Assembly (NCBI RefSeq): GCF_005871205.1
Contig: NZ_SWKM01000011.1
Span: 620,001-684,000, forward strand
DNA: 64,000 nt
Direction of reading: 5' to 3'
DNA from: Marinobacter alexandrii
GTDB lineage: Bacteria > Pseudomonadota > Gammaproteobacteria > Pseudomonadales > Oleiphilaceae
Positions 29,629 through 38,666 of this stretch are shown here, in pieces. Both the position numbers and the translations under genes were made by a program. Within the stretch, counting starts at the first letter, position 1, and each line of letters begins with the position of its first letter. The notes beneath the pieces were generated by a model, which worked only from the letters and a program-made list of their open reading frames with translations, was not told the origin of the DNA and searched no databases.

Positions 29629-30333
29629 TTATCCCCCCTGAACCACGCCAACATTGGCGCGCTTGTTGAGCCATTTGATGAACAGCTCAGACCCGGCCGT
29701 CAGCGTCAGGTACACGAACGCCACCGGAATGAAAAAGTGAAACGGCATGCGTTCGGCCTTGGCGGCTTCCTCGGCCACCCGAACCATATCGGTCAGGCCG
29801 ATGATAGACACCAGCGCGGTGGTTTTCAGCAATACCTGCCAGTTGTTGCCAAGGCCAGGCAGGGCGTGGCGAAGCATCTGCGGGAAAATAATGCGCCGGA
29901 AGGTGTGCCAGCGGGTAAAGCCGTAGGCGCGTGCGGCCTCAATCTGACCGGTTTCGACGGCTAGGAAGGCGCCGCGAAAAGTTTCGGTCATGTAGGCACC
30001 AAAAATCAGTCCGATGGTGACAACGCCTGAAATAAACGGATCGAACTGAAAGAAAACGTCGATTTCGTAAGCCTCCCAGAGCAGATCTGAGAGATTGTTC
30101 ACAGCCACCTGACCGCCGTAGTAAAACAGCAGCATCATGACCAGATCAGGCACACCGCGAATCAGCGTGGTGTAGGCCGTAGCCGTGCCTTTGGCTAAAC
30201 GGTTGCTGGACAGCTTGGAGGAGGCACCAATCAGTCCGAGAGTGACAGCCAGGGCCAGTGAGAGGAAGGCCAGTTCAATGGTGACAACTGCCCCGTCCAG
30301 TAGTGCCGGGCCATAGCCTTTCAGATCGAGCAT
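29629..30333 (-). CDS. aotQ: Arginine/ornithine ABC transporter permease, HisQ/AotQ type
   Basis: 234-residue partner permease with about five membrane spans. The EAA loop is GQIEAARAYGFTRWHTFRR near 135, and the domain ends AEEAAKAERMPFHFFIPVAFVY. It heterodimerises with the aotM product. It follows the binding-protein gene by 47 bases, and no terminator is seen between them. Confidence 0.88.
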   Translation of the reverse strand: MLDLKGYGPALLDGAVVTIELAFLSLALAVTLGLIGASSKLSSNRLAKGTATAYTTLIRGVPDLVMMLLFYYGGQVAVNNLSDLLWEAYEIDVFFQFDPFISGVVTIGLIFGAYMTETFRGAFLAVETGQIEAARAYGFTRWHTFRRIIFPQMLRHALPGLGNNWQVLLKTTALVSIIGLTDMVRVAEEAAKAERMPFHFFIPVAFVYLTLTAGSELFIKWLNKRANVGVVQGG

Positions 30334-30380
30334 GGAAACGTCCGGTAGTCAGGGGTGGCCGGTGCGGCCACCCCCGCGGT

Positions 30381-31136
30381 TTACATCTTGATGTCGTAGT
30401 TGAAGTACTTCTTCATGATGGTGTCGTAGGTGCCATCATTCTTCAGTTTCTTCAGGGTGGCGTTGACCTTGCCGGCCAGGTCCTTGTCACGCTGGCGCAT
30501 GGCAACGCCTACGCCTTCTCCCAGCTTGACCGGCTCACCGACTTCCTTGAAGCCATCTTTGCTCAGGACAGTCTGCTCACCCACCGGGTAATCAACAAAA
30601 ACCACATCCAGGCGCTGGCCTTCAAGGTCCAGAACCATGTCATCAGCGGTGGTGTAACGCTTGATGGTTACAATGCCGCCCATCTTGTCAGTCACAAAGG
30701 TGTCCATGGTGGTGCCACGCTGTACGCCGACCACTTTGCCTTTCATGGCGTCCATGTCAGTAACGTCAGTGTTAAAGCTCTCAGGGGCGAACCAGCCACC
30801 CGGTGTATTGTAGTACGGCTCGGAGAACAGGACGCGCTCGGCGCGCTCAGGAGTGATGGACATGGAAGACATGATGGCGTCGAATTTACGCGCCAGCAGG
30901 CCAGGGATCATGCCGTCCCATGCCTGGATAACGAACTCGCAGTCCGCTTTCATTTCGGCGCACATGGCTTCGGCCAGCTCAACTTCGAAGCCGGTCAGCT
31001 CGCCGTTCTCGTCTTTGTACTCAAACGGCTCGTAAGGCACGTCAAAGGCGATACGGATTTCTTTCCAATCTTTGGCCTGGACCGTTCCGGCCGCCATGGC
31101 CAGCGCGCAACTCGCTGCAACAATCAGTTTTTTCAT
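30381..31136 (-). CDS. aotJ: Periplasmic lysine/arginine/ornithine-binding protein
   Basis: 251 residues. A cleavable signal peptide (MKKLIVAASCALAMAAGTVQA) is followed by a family 3 solute-binding fold. Ligand-pocket signatures are IAFDVPYEPFEYKDENGELTGFEVEL, DGMIPGLLARKFDAIMSSMSITPERAE and the hinge region KVVGVQRGTTMD. These resemble LAO/ArgT-type proteins. It delivers the amino acid to the AotQM permease. ATG 31136 is preceded by a GGAG-type site. Confidence 0.9.
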   Translation of the reverse strand: MKKLIVAASCALAMAAGTVQAKDWKEIRIAFDVPYEPFEYKDENGELTGFEVELAEAMCAEMKADCEFVIQAWDGMIPGLLARKFDAIMSSMSITPERAERVLFSEPYYNTPGGWFAPESFNTDVTDMDAMKGKVVGVQRGTTMDTFVTDKMGGIVTIKRYTTADDMVLDLEGQRLDVVFVDYPVGEQTVLSKDGFKEVGEPVKLGEGVGVAMRQRDKDLAGKVNATLKKLKNDGTYDTIMKKYFNYDIKM

Positions 31137-31221
31137 CTGTTACTTCTCCAGTAATTTGCCTTTTCAGCTTATTTTTGATGGAAGCACTGCATCCAGTACG
31201 AACTCAAGATAGCACCGAGTG

Positions 31222-31992
31222 TCAGAAGTTGGGAGCGAGGAACTGCTTCATGCGTTCCGAGTCCGGATTATCAAACACTTTTTCAGGCGTACCCTGTTCT
31301 TCAATCACGCCCTGATGCAAGAACAGGACCTGACTGGAAACATCCCTTGCGAATGCCATTTCGTGGGTAACCACGATCATGGTCCTGCCTTCCTCGGCCA
31401 GACTCTGCATTACCTTCAGAACTTCACCCACCAGTTCCGGATCCAGGGCCGAGGTGGGCTCATCGAACAGCATTACCTCAGGTTCCATGGCCAGGGCGCG
31501 GGCGATGGCAGCACGCTGCTGCTGGCCTCCGGACATCTGGGCCGGGTAGTAATCCTTGCGCTCGTAGATACCGACTTTCTGGAGGTAGGCCTCGGCCCGT
31601 TCAATGGCTTCTTTCTTCGGCACCTTCAACACATTCACCGGGGCTTCGATGATGTTTTCCAGCACGGTCATGTGAGACCACAGATTGAAACTCTGGAACA
31701 CCATGGAAAGCTTCGAGCGGATCTGTTCAACCTGCTTATTATCAGCGGGAATGCGCTCGCCCTTGCGGTTATTGGTGAACCGAATCGGGTCGCCGTGCAC
31801 AATTATGTCGCCCGAGGTGGGCGTTTCCAACAGGTTGATGCAACGCAGGAAAGTGCTCTTGCCGGAGCCGGAACTGCCGATCAGGGAAACCACATCGCCT
31901 TTGCGGGTTTCCAGAGAAATGCCCTTCAGCACTTCAAGCTTATCGAAAGTCTTGTGAATATCCCTGCAGATCAAAGGCGATTCGTCCGCCAT
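31222..31992 (-). CDS. aotP: Amino acid ABC transporter ATPase, HisP/AotP type
   Basis: 256 residues with Walker [10 protein letters not shown] (Lys45), the ABC signature MSGGQQQR, Walker [15 protein letters not shown] and the His switch VVTHEMAFA. First gene of the minus-strand run aotP-aotJ-aotQ-aotM-astE. The 85-base gap to aotJ may hold a processing or start site that lets the binding protein be made in excess. The upstream region to 32149 contains the promoter of the run, but I see no clear operator. Confidence 0.92.
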   Translation of the reverse strand: MADESPLICRDIHKTFDKLEVLKGISLETRKGDVVSLIGSSGSGKSTFLRCINLLETPTSGDIIVHGDPIRFTNNRKGERIPADNKQVEQIRSKLSMVFQSFNLWSHMTVLENIIEAPVNVLKVPKKEAIERAEAYLQKVGIYERKDYYPAQMSGGQQQRAAIARALAMEPEVMLFDEPTSALDPELVGEVLKVMQSLAEEGRTMIVVTHEMAFARDVSSQVLFLHQGVIEEQGTPEKVFDNPDSERMKQFLAPNF

Positions 31993-32149
31993 TGGTAGCT
32001 CCTGAGGCTGTCAGTCAAAGGCGCATGTTTTACGGACTGTGGCTTCGGAAATCAATACCTCTTACAGAGGGTTTTGCCGCTTTATCAGTCGAGATCCAAC
32101 ATGCTGCTGTGGTTGAATGTTGTTGCAGTCCCCACACGGTGTGCCCGAG

Positions 32150-32908
32150 TTATAGGCTCTGAAATGAGTGTTGCGCTGAGCCATCCGGTGGAACCGGCAT
32201 CCGAATCACCTGGGCGCCGTCCTTTTCCATTTCACGGAGCGAGTCGCTGACAAATCGGACGTGAGCCATGGCAGCCTTCTGGGCGACCCCAGGTTTGCTC
32301 GAGATTACAGATTCATAGAGCTGCCGATGCTGGCGGATAATTTTTTTCCGCATTTCCTGTCTGGGGTTCAGGTTAGCCACGGAGGCCTGAACCGTCATCA
32401 GCATCATATTCTTCAGGCTGCTGAGCACGTGGACGAGTACCGGGTTATGGGATGCCTCAACAATCGCCAGGTGAAAGCTGTGATCCGACCGGGCGTTGCT
32501 TAGCGGATCGGTATCTTCCAGCGCCCTGAATGCCTTGGTAATCCGGTGCCGGTCTGCGCCGGTGGCGCGCTGGGCCGCCAGGAACGCTGCCTGGCCCTCA
32601 AGCTGCTCGCGTACTTCCAGCAAATCATAGAGCGTGCGGGGGTGGCCTTCGAACAGGTGCATGAGCGGGCTGTGGTCGTCTACGGTATCCGTTTGTGGAA
32701 CCATGCTGGCCACAAATGAACCCTTGCCGTGTTGTGTTTCAATAACACCCCGGCCTTGCAGCTCGTGCAGTGCCTCCCGGATAACGGCCCGGGACACGCC
32801 CAGGCGAGCAGCCAACTGGCGTTCCGAGGGAATTTTCTGCTCCGGTGCCAGCCCACCATCCAGAATGAGCCGCTCGAGTCGGTACGAAATTTCCTGGGAA
32901 ATAGCCAT
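32150..32908 (-). CDS. glcC: GntR/FadR-family regulator, GlcC-like
   Basis: 252 residues: an N-terminal winged helix (ISYRLERLILDGGLAPEQKIPSERQLAARLGVSRAVIREALHELQGRGVIE) and a C-terminal FCD helical domain with metal/ligand-type His residues (ARSDHSFHLAIVEASHNPVL). It is divergent from the TRAP-glycolate oxidase operon, as GlcC and LldR are from their targets. Two CTGGTCTGACCAG palindromes lie in the shared promoter. The family usually responds to the hydroxyacid being degraded, so glycolate or lactate is the likely inducer. A weak ribosome site suggests low expression. Confidence 0.85.
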   Translation of the reverse strand: MAISQEISYRLERLILDGGLAPEQKIPSERQLAARLGVSRAVIREALHELQGRGVIETQHGKGSFVASMVPQTDTVDDHSPLMHLFEGHPRTLYDLLEVREQLEGQAAFLAAQRATGADRHRITKAFRALEDTDPLSNARSDHSFHLAIVEASHNPVLVHVLSSLKNMMLMTVQASVANLNPRQEMRKKIIRQHRQLYESVISSKPGVAQKAAMAHVRFVSDSLREMEKDGAQVIRMPVPPDGSAQHSFQSL

Positions 32909-32929
32909 TCAGGTGCCTGTCTTTGCTTG

Positions 32930-32942
32930 CTGGTCTGACCAG
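32930..32942. promoter_or_regulatory. FadR-type operator, site 1
   Basis: CTGGTCTGACCAG, a perfect palindrome around a central T, lies 22 bases upstream of glcC. It matches the TGGTCnGACCA core used by FadR-subfamily regulators. Confidence 0.75.
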
Positions 32943-33045
32943 TGGCGGTTGCCGGTGTCTGTGGTTCGGGGCTTGGTGGATGCTCCGTCAAGCCCTGTAA
33001 ATATGGACGATTGCAGCCGATTCGTCCATTTATGTCGTTGGAAAA

Positions 33046-33060
33046 ACTGGTCTGACCAGT
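33046..33060. promoter_or_regulatory. FadR-type operator, site 2
   Basis: ACTGGTCTGACCAGT, the same palindrome with one more base pair on each side, lies 121 bases before the TRAP binding-protein start. Its centre is 117 bp from site 1, about eleven helical turns, so a DNA loop between two bound dimers is geometrically easy. Confidence 0.78.
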
Positions 33061-33181
33061 GGGTTAATTGCTGGACTAAACCCATGTTGGCTACGAGTAT
33101 CTGTCTAATGTCGGTCGGTAAACTGCATCGCACCGGCGTTGATCACACGCTTATAACAACAAAGTTAACGGAGATGTGTCG

Positions 33182-34318
33182 ATGAACTTGTACGAAAACA
33201 TCTGGAATCACGATGACACTGCCGAGGCCCCACCTCGCAGAAGTTTTTTAAAATCGGTGACGGTCGGTGCGGCCTTTGCCGGTGCCATGCTGATGGGCGC
33301 GGGCCAGGCCCAGGCGGCAACCACCTGGAAAATCCAGTCGGTATGGGACGCGGGCACGGTCGGCTACGACCTGTTTGAGGACTGGTGTAATGGCATGGAA
33401 GAGAAGTCCGGCGGTGAACTGATCTTCAAGTGCTTTCCTGCCAAGGCTGTCGCAGCCGACAGCAACTCACTGTTCGATTCGGTTCGCAGTGGCGTTCTTC
33501 AAGGCATGAACCCTTTCACTCTGTACTGGTCCGGAAAGATTCCCGCTTCGGTTTTCCTGTCATCCTATCCCGGCGGCCCAGATCAGCCTCACCAGTGGGA
33601 CACCATGTTCTACTCACTGGGCATGCTGGAGAAGACCCGGGAAATCTATAAGAAGTTCGGGCTGTTCTACGTGGGTCCGATCCAGCACGACGCAAATATC
33701 ATTCACTCCAAGACTCCGGTAAACAGCCTCGACGATCTTAAAGGCATGAAGCTCCGGGTTCCTGGCGGTATGGTCGCCGAGGTGTTTCAGGCGTTCGGTG
33801 CTTCTACCGTGAGCCTGCCGGGTTCTGACATCTTCCCGGCCCTGGAAAAGGGCACCATCGACGCGGCCGATTACGTGGGCCCGGCGGTGAACTGGGAACT
33901 GGGCTTTTCCCAGGTGACAGATTACATCGTGTTCGGACCTCCGGGCGTCATGTCGATCTACCAGCCGGTGGACCTGATGGATCTGACCGTCAACCTGCGT
34001 GCCTGGAATGCTCTCGATCCGAAACTCCAGGAATTGGTTGAGGATGAAGTGCGCATCTACTCGCAGAAGCACTATCTGACCATTCAGAAGCGCAACGTTG
34101 AGGCCATGAAGAAGTTCAAGGATGCGGGTGACACCGTGAGCCGCCTGAGCCAGGAAGATTTGAATGAATGGCGCCGGAAAGCCATCCCGATTTGGTATAA
34201 GTGGGCGAATAAAGACGATAACGCCCGTGCCATCTTCGATATGCAGGTCGAGTATATGATGAACGATACCGTCGGCTATCTAAACGAGTCTGATCTTGAA
34301 GGCGTGCCGGGCCGGTAA
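33182..34318 (+). CDS. TRAP transporter substrate-binding protein, Tat-exported
   Basis: 378 residues. The N-terminus has a twin-arginine motif RRSFLKS (Arg19-Arg20), a hydrophobic core and a probable cut after QAQA. The body is a DctP/TakP-type fold (LFEDWCNGMEEKSGGELIFKCF, SGVLQGMNPFTLYWSGK, NSLDDLKGMKLRVPGGMV, ALEKGTIDAADYVGPAVNWELG). The subgroup binds 2-oxo- and hydroxyacids in several relatives, which fits glycolate or lactate in this operon. Start 33182 has GGAG eight bases upstream. It leads the operon and is followed by a hairpin. Confidence 0.88.
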   Translation: MNLYENIWNHDDTAEAPPRRSFLKSVTVGAAFAGAMLMGAGQAQAATTWKIQSVWDAGTVGYDLFEDWCNGMEEKSGGELIFKCFPAKAVAADSNSLFDSVRSGVLQGMNPFTLYWSGKIPASVFLSSYPGGPDQPHQWDTMFYSLGMLEKTREIYKKFGLFYVGPIQHDANIIHSKTPVNSLDDLKGMKLRVPGGMVAEVFQAFGASTVSLPGSDIFPALEKGTIDAADYVGPAVNWELGFSQVTDYIVFGPPGVMSIYQPVDLMDLTVNLRAWNALDPKLQELVEDEVRIYSQKHYLTIQKRNVEAMKKFKDAGDTVSRLSQEDLNEWRRKAIPIWYKWANKDDNARAIFDMQVEYMMNDTVGYLNESDLEGVPGR

Positions 34319-34345
34319 CACCTTCCTGGATTAACAAATAAGAAA

Positions 34346-34399
34346 CAAGGGGAAGGTCAGGGACGACTCCGAACGAGGAGTTCCGCCTTCCCTGTTTTG
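34346..34399 (+). terminator. Attenuator-like hairpin between TRAP binding protein and permease genes
   Basis: AGGGGAAGG pairs with CCTTCCCT, with an inner ACTCC/GGAGT stem, and the structure ends in TGTTTTGT. Such partial terminators commonly let the binding protein be made in excess over the membrane subunits. Confidence 0.5.
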
Positions 34400-34418
34400 T
34401 GGCTGAGGAAGTAACAAC

Positions 34419-35123
34419 ATGTCTGATCTTGAAGGTTTCGGATTCGTAATGCCGCACTGGTTCTACTGGGGCTGGCTTGCGGTCATGCCGCTGATCATGA
34501 TGGCCTGGGACAAGTGGAGTAGTGGTCACGGAGGCGAGAGCGCCGAGCCGGAATTGACACCGGGGGAATTGCAGGCGGAAGAGGATGATCCACTTATCTA
34601 CCTCCAGTTCGAAGGGAACTGGTTCACCAAGGTAGTGGACTGGATGTGCGATAAATCCGGTCTGTTCGTGTCGTTCTGGACAATCAATGCCGTTGTGTTT
34701 TATTTCTTTGGGGTGATCATGCGCTACGTCTTCAACATGCCCACCATCTGGGTCCATGAAGCCAGCTTCCTGCTGCTAGGTATGCAGTATATGCTGGCGG
34801 GCGCATTTGCCATGCTTCATGGCGCCCATGTGCGTGTGGATGTGATGTACAACATGCTGCCCGCGCGTGGAAGAATTGGCCTGGACATCTTTACGTCCAT
34901 GTTCTTCTACATTTTTGCCCTGATTCTTCTGGTTACCTCCTGGACCTTCTTCCAGGATTCTTACGCCATGAACGAAACCACGGTTGAGACCTGGGGTATC
35001 CAGCATTGGCCGGCCAAAGGCATGATGGTGCTGGGTTCATTACTTCTTTTGCTCGCAGGCACATCCAAACTGATCAAGGATATTGTCCTGTTTGTCCGTC
35101 TTGGCCGGGAGCGCACCGCATGA
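34419..35123 (+). CDS. TRAP transporter small permease, DctQ family
   Basis: 234 residues with a hydrophobic N-terminal segment (about 12-28), an acidic linker, and a four-helix DctQ core. Family signatures are FFGVIMRYVFNMPTIWVHEASFLLLGMQYMLAGAFAMLHGAHVRVDV. The N-terminal extension with an additional helix is longer than the minimal DctQ and typical of the subgroup paired with Tat-exported binding proteins. Its stop overlaps the large-permease start by four bases (ATGA). Confidence 0.88.
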   Translation: MSDLEGFGFVMPHWFYWGWLAVMPLIMMAWDKWSSGHGGESAEPELTPGELQAEEDDPLIYLQFEGNWFTKVVDWMCDKSGLFVSFWTINAVVFYFFGVIMRYVFNMPTIWVHEASFLLLGMQYMLAGAFAMLHGAHVRVDVMYNMLPARGRIGLDIFTSMFFYIFALILLVTSWTFFQDSYAMNETTVETWGIQHWPAKGMMVLGSLLLLLAGTSKLIKDIVLFVRLGRERTA

Positions 35124-36655
35124 CTACAAATACAACAACTGCGCCGGGTAGTAACCTTGTCGGGAAGCTGAGTACCTGGCTGATGATTATCGCCACAGTG
35201 GCATTGGCGTTTGTCATCTGTGTCGAAATGATCAACATTCTTTTCTACGATCCGTGGAGCGATGAGCAATTCCTGTTCAAGCTTTCCGGTAGCCTTTCCG
35301 ACGTCAAGGTCGGGCCTTTGACCTATCTGATGTTCGGTTCCCTTGCCGTGGCTCTAATGATGGGTCTGCCGCTGGCTTTCGTGACCGGTGGTCTCGGGGT
35401 GATGTTCATCTACCTGGTGGGCGACGCAATGATGCTGAACCTCGTGCCGGGACGCATTTTCCCAATGATGACCAACTCCGACCTGGCGGCGATACCGCTC
35501 TTTATCTTCATGGCCTCCATGCTCGAACGAGCTGGTCTGATTGAGGAAATGTTCAGTGTGGTCTACAAGTGGATGGGTGGCCTGAGCGGCGGCCTAGCGA
35601 CAGCAACCATCCTGGCCTCTACCCTGCTTGCAGCCATGGTGGGTGTCATTGGTGCTGCCGTTGTCACCATGGGCATCATCGCTCTCCCGGCGATGCTCAA
35701 GCGCGGTTACGACCAGAAGATCGCGCTGGGCTCGATCATGGCTGGTGGTACTCTGGGTATACTGATTCCTCCCTCAATCCTGGCGATTCTCTATGCGGTT
35801 GTTGCGCAGCAATCTGTCGGTGAGTTGTATCTCGGCTCTGTGATCCCAGGCCTGATGCTGTCTTCCCTGTACATTGCCTATGTGCTGATCCGTAGCTGGA
35901 TTAATCCAAAGCTGGGACCGCCGGTACCGGAGGAAGAGCGGATTAGCCTGAAGGAAAAACTCCTTCTCACGAAAAACCTGATTGCTCCATTGATTTTGGT
36001 GTTTCTGGTGCTCGGCCTGCTGTTCGGCGGCATCGCTACGCCCGTGGAAGCAGCCGGTATCGGCTCCTTTGGCGCCATCGTAGTGGCCATGATGCACGGT
36101 AAGTTCTCCATTGCCGGATTGCGGGAAGCCTCCGTAACCACCACCAAGGCATCCGCCATGGTGTTGTGGATCATGTTCGGCGCCTCGGTCTTTGTTGGCT
36201 TCTATATCCTTCAGGGCGGGCAGCAATTTGTGACGGATGCCATCCTGGGTACTGGCATGTCGCCTTACGGCATTTTGTTCTTGCTGATGTTCCTGCTGGT
36301 GGTTCTGGGTATGTTTCTGGACTGGGTGGGTATTCTGCTGCTGGCAGTTCCTATCTTTATTCCCATTGTAAAAGCTCTGGAATTCCCGGGCCTGCTGGGT
36401 TTCCCGCCGGTGGCAGGTGATGACGTTGTGCTCTGGTTTGGTGTGCTCTATCTGGTCAATATGCAGATGTCGTTCCTCAGTCCACCATTCGGTTACGCAT
36501 TGTTCTACCTCCGCGGCGTATGCCCGCCAGAAATATCCATGGCCACGATTTTCAAGTCGTCGCTGGTCTTCCTGGCCATTCAGGCTTTCGGACTATTTAT
36601 GTGCATCCTGATTCCGGGCATTGTGACCTGGTTGCCGGGACTGGTTTACGGCTAA
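35120..36655 (+). CDS. TRAP transporter large permease, DctM family
   Basis: 511 residues, about 12-13 membrane spans. It forms the ion-coupled channel. Recognisable stretches include AAIPLFIFMASMLERAGL, ATILASTLLAAMVGVIGAAVVTMG, GGTLGILIPPSILAILYAVVAQQSVG and the DWVGILLLAVPIFIPI region. The correct start is ATG 35120, inside the end of dctQ; an upstream in-frame ATG at 35006 would overlap dctQ by over 100 bases. Operon context indicates uptake of the acid oxidised by GlcDEF. Confidence 0.93.
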   Translation: MTTNTTTAPGSNLVGKLSTWLMIIATVALAFVICVEMINILFYDPWSDEQFLFKLSGSLSDVKVGPLTYLMFGSLAVALMMGLPLAFVTGGLGVMFIYLVGDAMMLNLVPGRIFPMMTNSDLAAIPLFIFMASMLERAGLIEEMFSVVYKWMGGLSGGLATATILASTLLAAMVGVIGAAVVTMGIIALPAMLKRGYDQKIALGSIMAGGTLGILIPPSILAILYAVVAQQSVGELYLGSVIPGLMLSSLYIAYVLIRSWINPKLGPPVPEEERISLKEKLLLTKNLIAPLILVFLVLGLLFGGIATPVEAAGIGSFGAIVVAMMHGKFSIAGLREASVTTTKASAMVLWIMFGASVFVGFYILQGGQQFVTDAILGTGMSPYGILFLLMFLLVVLGMFLDWVGILLLAVPIFIPIVKALEFPGLLGFPPVAGDDVVLWFGVLYLVNMQMSFLSPPFGYALFYLRGVCPPEISMATIFKSSLVFLAIQAFGLFMCILIPGIVTWLPGLVYG

Positions 36656-36677
36656 TTCAATCAAGGAGTAATTCGTT

Positions 36678-37103
36678 ATGTTGACAATTAACAGACTGGA
36701 CTTGGCGGATGCGCGCATCCTGATCGAGGGCGCGGCGGAAAAAGCGCGGGAGATCGGGGTGCCCATGTGCATTGCGATTGTGGATGAGTCCGGAAATCTG
36801 GTGGCCTTTGAACGCATGGACGGTGGCAAGATCACCAGTGTCACCATTGCCCAAGATAAGGCTTTCACCGCGGCTGCCGCCAAGAAGGCGACCCACGACT
36901 ACAACAAGGCCAACGTGCCTGGCAGTCTCGCCTTCGGTATCCACACCGAGGTGGGTGGACGCCTGAGCTCTGTGGGCGGTGGTCTCCCGGTGATTGTAAA
37001 CGGTGAGGTGGTTGGCGGTATCGGCCTGAGTTCCGGTACGCCCCAGCAGGACATGGATTGTGCCCAGGCTGGTCTCGACCACTTTGAAACCAAACGCAGT
37101 TAA
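36678..37103 (+). CDS. glcG: GlcG/HbpS-family heme-binding-like protein
   Basis: 141 residues, complete GlcG/HbpS domain: LTINRLDLADARILIEGAAEKAREIGVPMCIAIVDESGNLVAFERMDG, then SVTIAQDKAFTAAA and GGLPVIVNGEVVGGIGLSSG. These small alpha/beta proteins accompany glycolate oxidase genes in many bacteria, where the exact role is not settled. The ribosome site AAGGAG is nine bases from ATG. It lies between the TRAP permease and glcD. Confidence 0.88.
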   Translation: MLTINRLDLADARILIEGAAEKAREIGVPMCIAIVDESGNLVAFERMDGGKITSVTIAQDKAFTAAAAKKATHDYNKANVPGSLAFGIHTEVGGRLSSVGGGLPVIVNGEVVGGIGLSSGTPQQDMDCAQAGLDHFETKRS

Positions 37104-37193
37104 TTGCTGTCACACCTGAAACGGTGGGCCTGAGGGCCTGCCGGTATCCTCCGCTCGCGGGCGGGCCGATGTGGCAAGAATCCAGAGAATGTT

Positions 37194-38666
37194 ATGACTA
37201 CCAAGCCGAAAGTCAGCAAAGCCGAACTGGCGGAGCAGTTCCGGTCGTTTATTGACCCGGACTACGTCATCACCGACAGCGAAACCATGAAGCCCTACGA
37301 GTGCGACGGTTTGTCGATGTACTGCGAGATGCCCTTGCTCGTAGTGCTTCCGGAAACCGTAGAGCAGGTGCAGCGGGTGATGCGCATCTGCAACGAACAC
37401 AAGGTGCCTGTGGTCGCCCGCGGTGCAGGCACCGGGCTCAGCGCCGGTGCCATGCCCCATAAAGAGGGCGTGGTGTTGTCGCTGGCCAAGTTCAATCGCA
37501 TCCTCGAGATCGATCCTCTGGCGCGCACCGCCCGGTTGCAACCCGGCGTTCGCAACCTCGCAATCAGCGAGGAAGCGGCTCAGTACGGCCTCTACTATGG
37601 CCCGGATCCGTCATCCCAGATCGCCTGCACCATTGGCGGCAACGTGGCCGAGAACTCCGGCGGTGTGCACTGCCTGAAGTACGGCTTGACCGTGCATAAC
37701 CTGCACAGCGTGGAGATGGTGACGGCCGAGGGTGATGTGGTCACCGTTGGCAGCGATGCCCTGGATGTTTGCGGCATGGATCTGCTGGCGTTGATGACCG
37801 GCTCGGAAGGCCTGCTTGGCGTAGTTACCGAAGTGAAGGTGAAGCTGCTGCCCAAGCCTGAAGTGGCTCGAGTGGTCATGGCTGGCTTCGACAGTGTCCA
37901 GAACGGCGGTGACGCCGTTGGTGGCGTGATCTCCCATGGCATTATCCCGGGCGGGCTGGAAATGATGGACAGCCATGCCATTGTTGCGGCGGACGATTTC
38001 GCCAAGGCCGGTTACCCGCGTGAAGCCAAGGCGCTGTTGCTGTGCGAAGTAGACGGTACGGTTGAGGAAGTGGACGAGCACATCGCCCAGGCCGAGGAAG
38101 TATTCCGCAAGTTCGGTGCTACCTCGGTACGTACCTCCGAGAGCGAGGAAGAGCGGGCGCTGCTGTGGAAAGGTCGGAAGTCGGCGTTCCCGGCGGTGGG
38201 CCGGATCTCGCCGGATTACTACTGCATGGACGGCACTATTCCGCGCCGCGAGTTGGCCAATGTGCTACTGCGGATGGAAGAAATGTCGGAAGAGTTTGGC
38301 CTGCGAGTGGCCAACGTGTTCCACGCCGGCGACGGTAACCTGCACCCGCTGATCCTGTTTGATTCCAATGTCCCGGGTGAGTTTGAGCGCACCGAGGCCT
38401 TTGGCAGCAGCATTCTCCGGCTCTGTGTTGAGGTCGGTGGCTGCATCACTGGCGAGCACGGGGTGGGGGTCGAGAAAATCCGGCAGATGGCTGTGCAGTT
38501 CAATGACGACGAATTGCAGCAGTTCCACGATGTCAAAGCCGCCTTCGATCCGGCCGGGATTTTGAACCCGGGCAAGGGCGTGCCGGCTCTGAAATTCTGC
38601 CAGGAATACCGGTCCCTCGAGCACAAACAACACAAGCACGAACCTACGGAAGCCGCCCATGGCTGA
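37194..38666 (+). CDS. glcD: Glycolate oxidase FAD-linked subunit
   Basis: 490 residues (E. coli GlcD has 499). An N-terminal PCMH-type FAD domain (VVARGAGTGLSAGAMPHKEG, CTIGGNVAENSGGVHCLKYG) is followed by an FAD-oxidase C domain ending in HAGDGNLHP and GCITGEHGVGVEK. It oxidises glycolate to glyoxylate and passes electrons through GlcF, probably to quinone at the inner membrane. D-lactate may also serve. It overlaps glcE by eight bases. Confidence 0.94.
   Translation: MTTKPKVSKAELAEQFRSFIDPDYVITDSETMKPYECDGLSMYCEMPLLVVLPETVEQVQRVMRICNEHKVPVVARGAGTGLSAGAMPHKEGVVLSLAKFNRILEIDPLARTARLQPGVRNLAISEEAAQYGLYYGPDPSSQIACTIGGNVAENSGGVHCLKYGLTVHNLHSVEMVTAEGDVVTVGSDALDVCGMDLLALMTGSEGLLGVVTEVKVKLLPKPEVARVVMAGFDSVQNGGDAVGGVISHGIIPGGLEMMDSHAIVAADDFAKAGYPREAKALLLCEVDGTVEEVDEHIAQAEEVFRKFGATSVRTSESEEERALLWKGRKSAFPAVGRISPDYYCMDGTIPRRELANVLLRMEEMSEEFGLRVANVFHAGDGNLHPLILFDSNVPGEFERTEAFGSSILRLCVEVGGCITGEHGVGVEKIRQMAVQFNDDELQQFHDVKAAFDPAGILNPGKGVPALKFCQEYRSLEHKQHKHEPTEAAHG

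Noticed and set aside
30303..31154. 283-codon plus-strand frame opposite the arginine-binding protein gene
   Set aside because: The minus strand encodes a complete signal peptide and binding-protein fold here; the plus frame is rich in Gly, His and Val, as mirror frames usually are.
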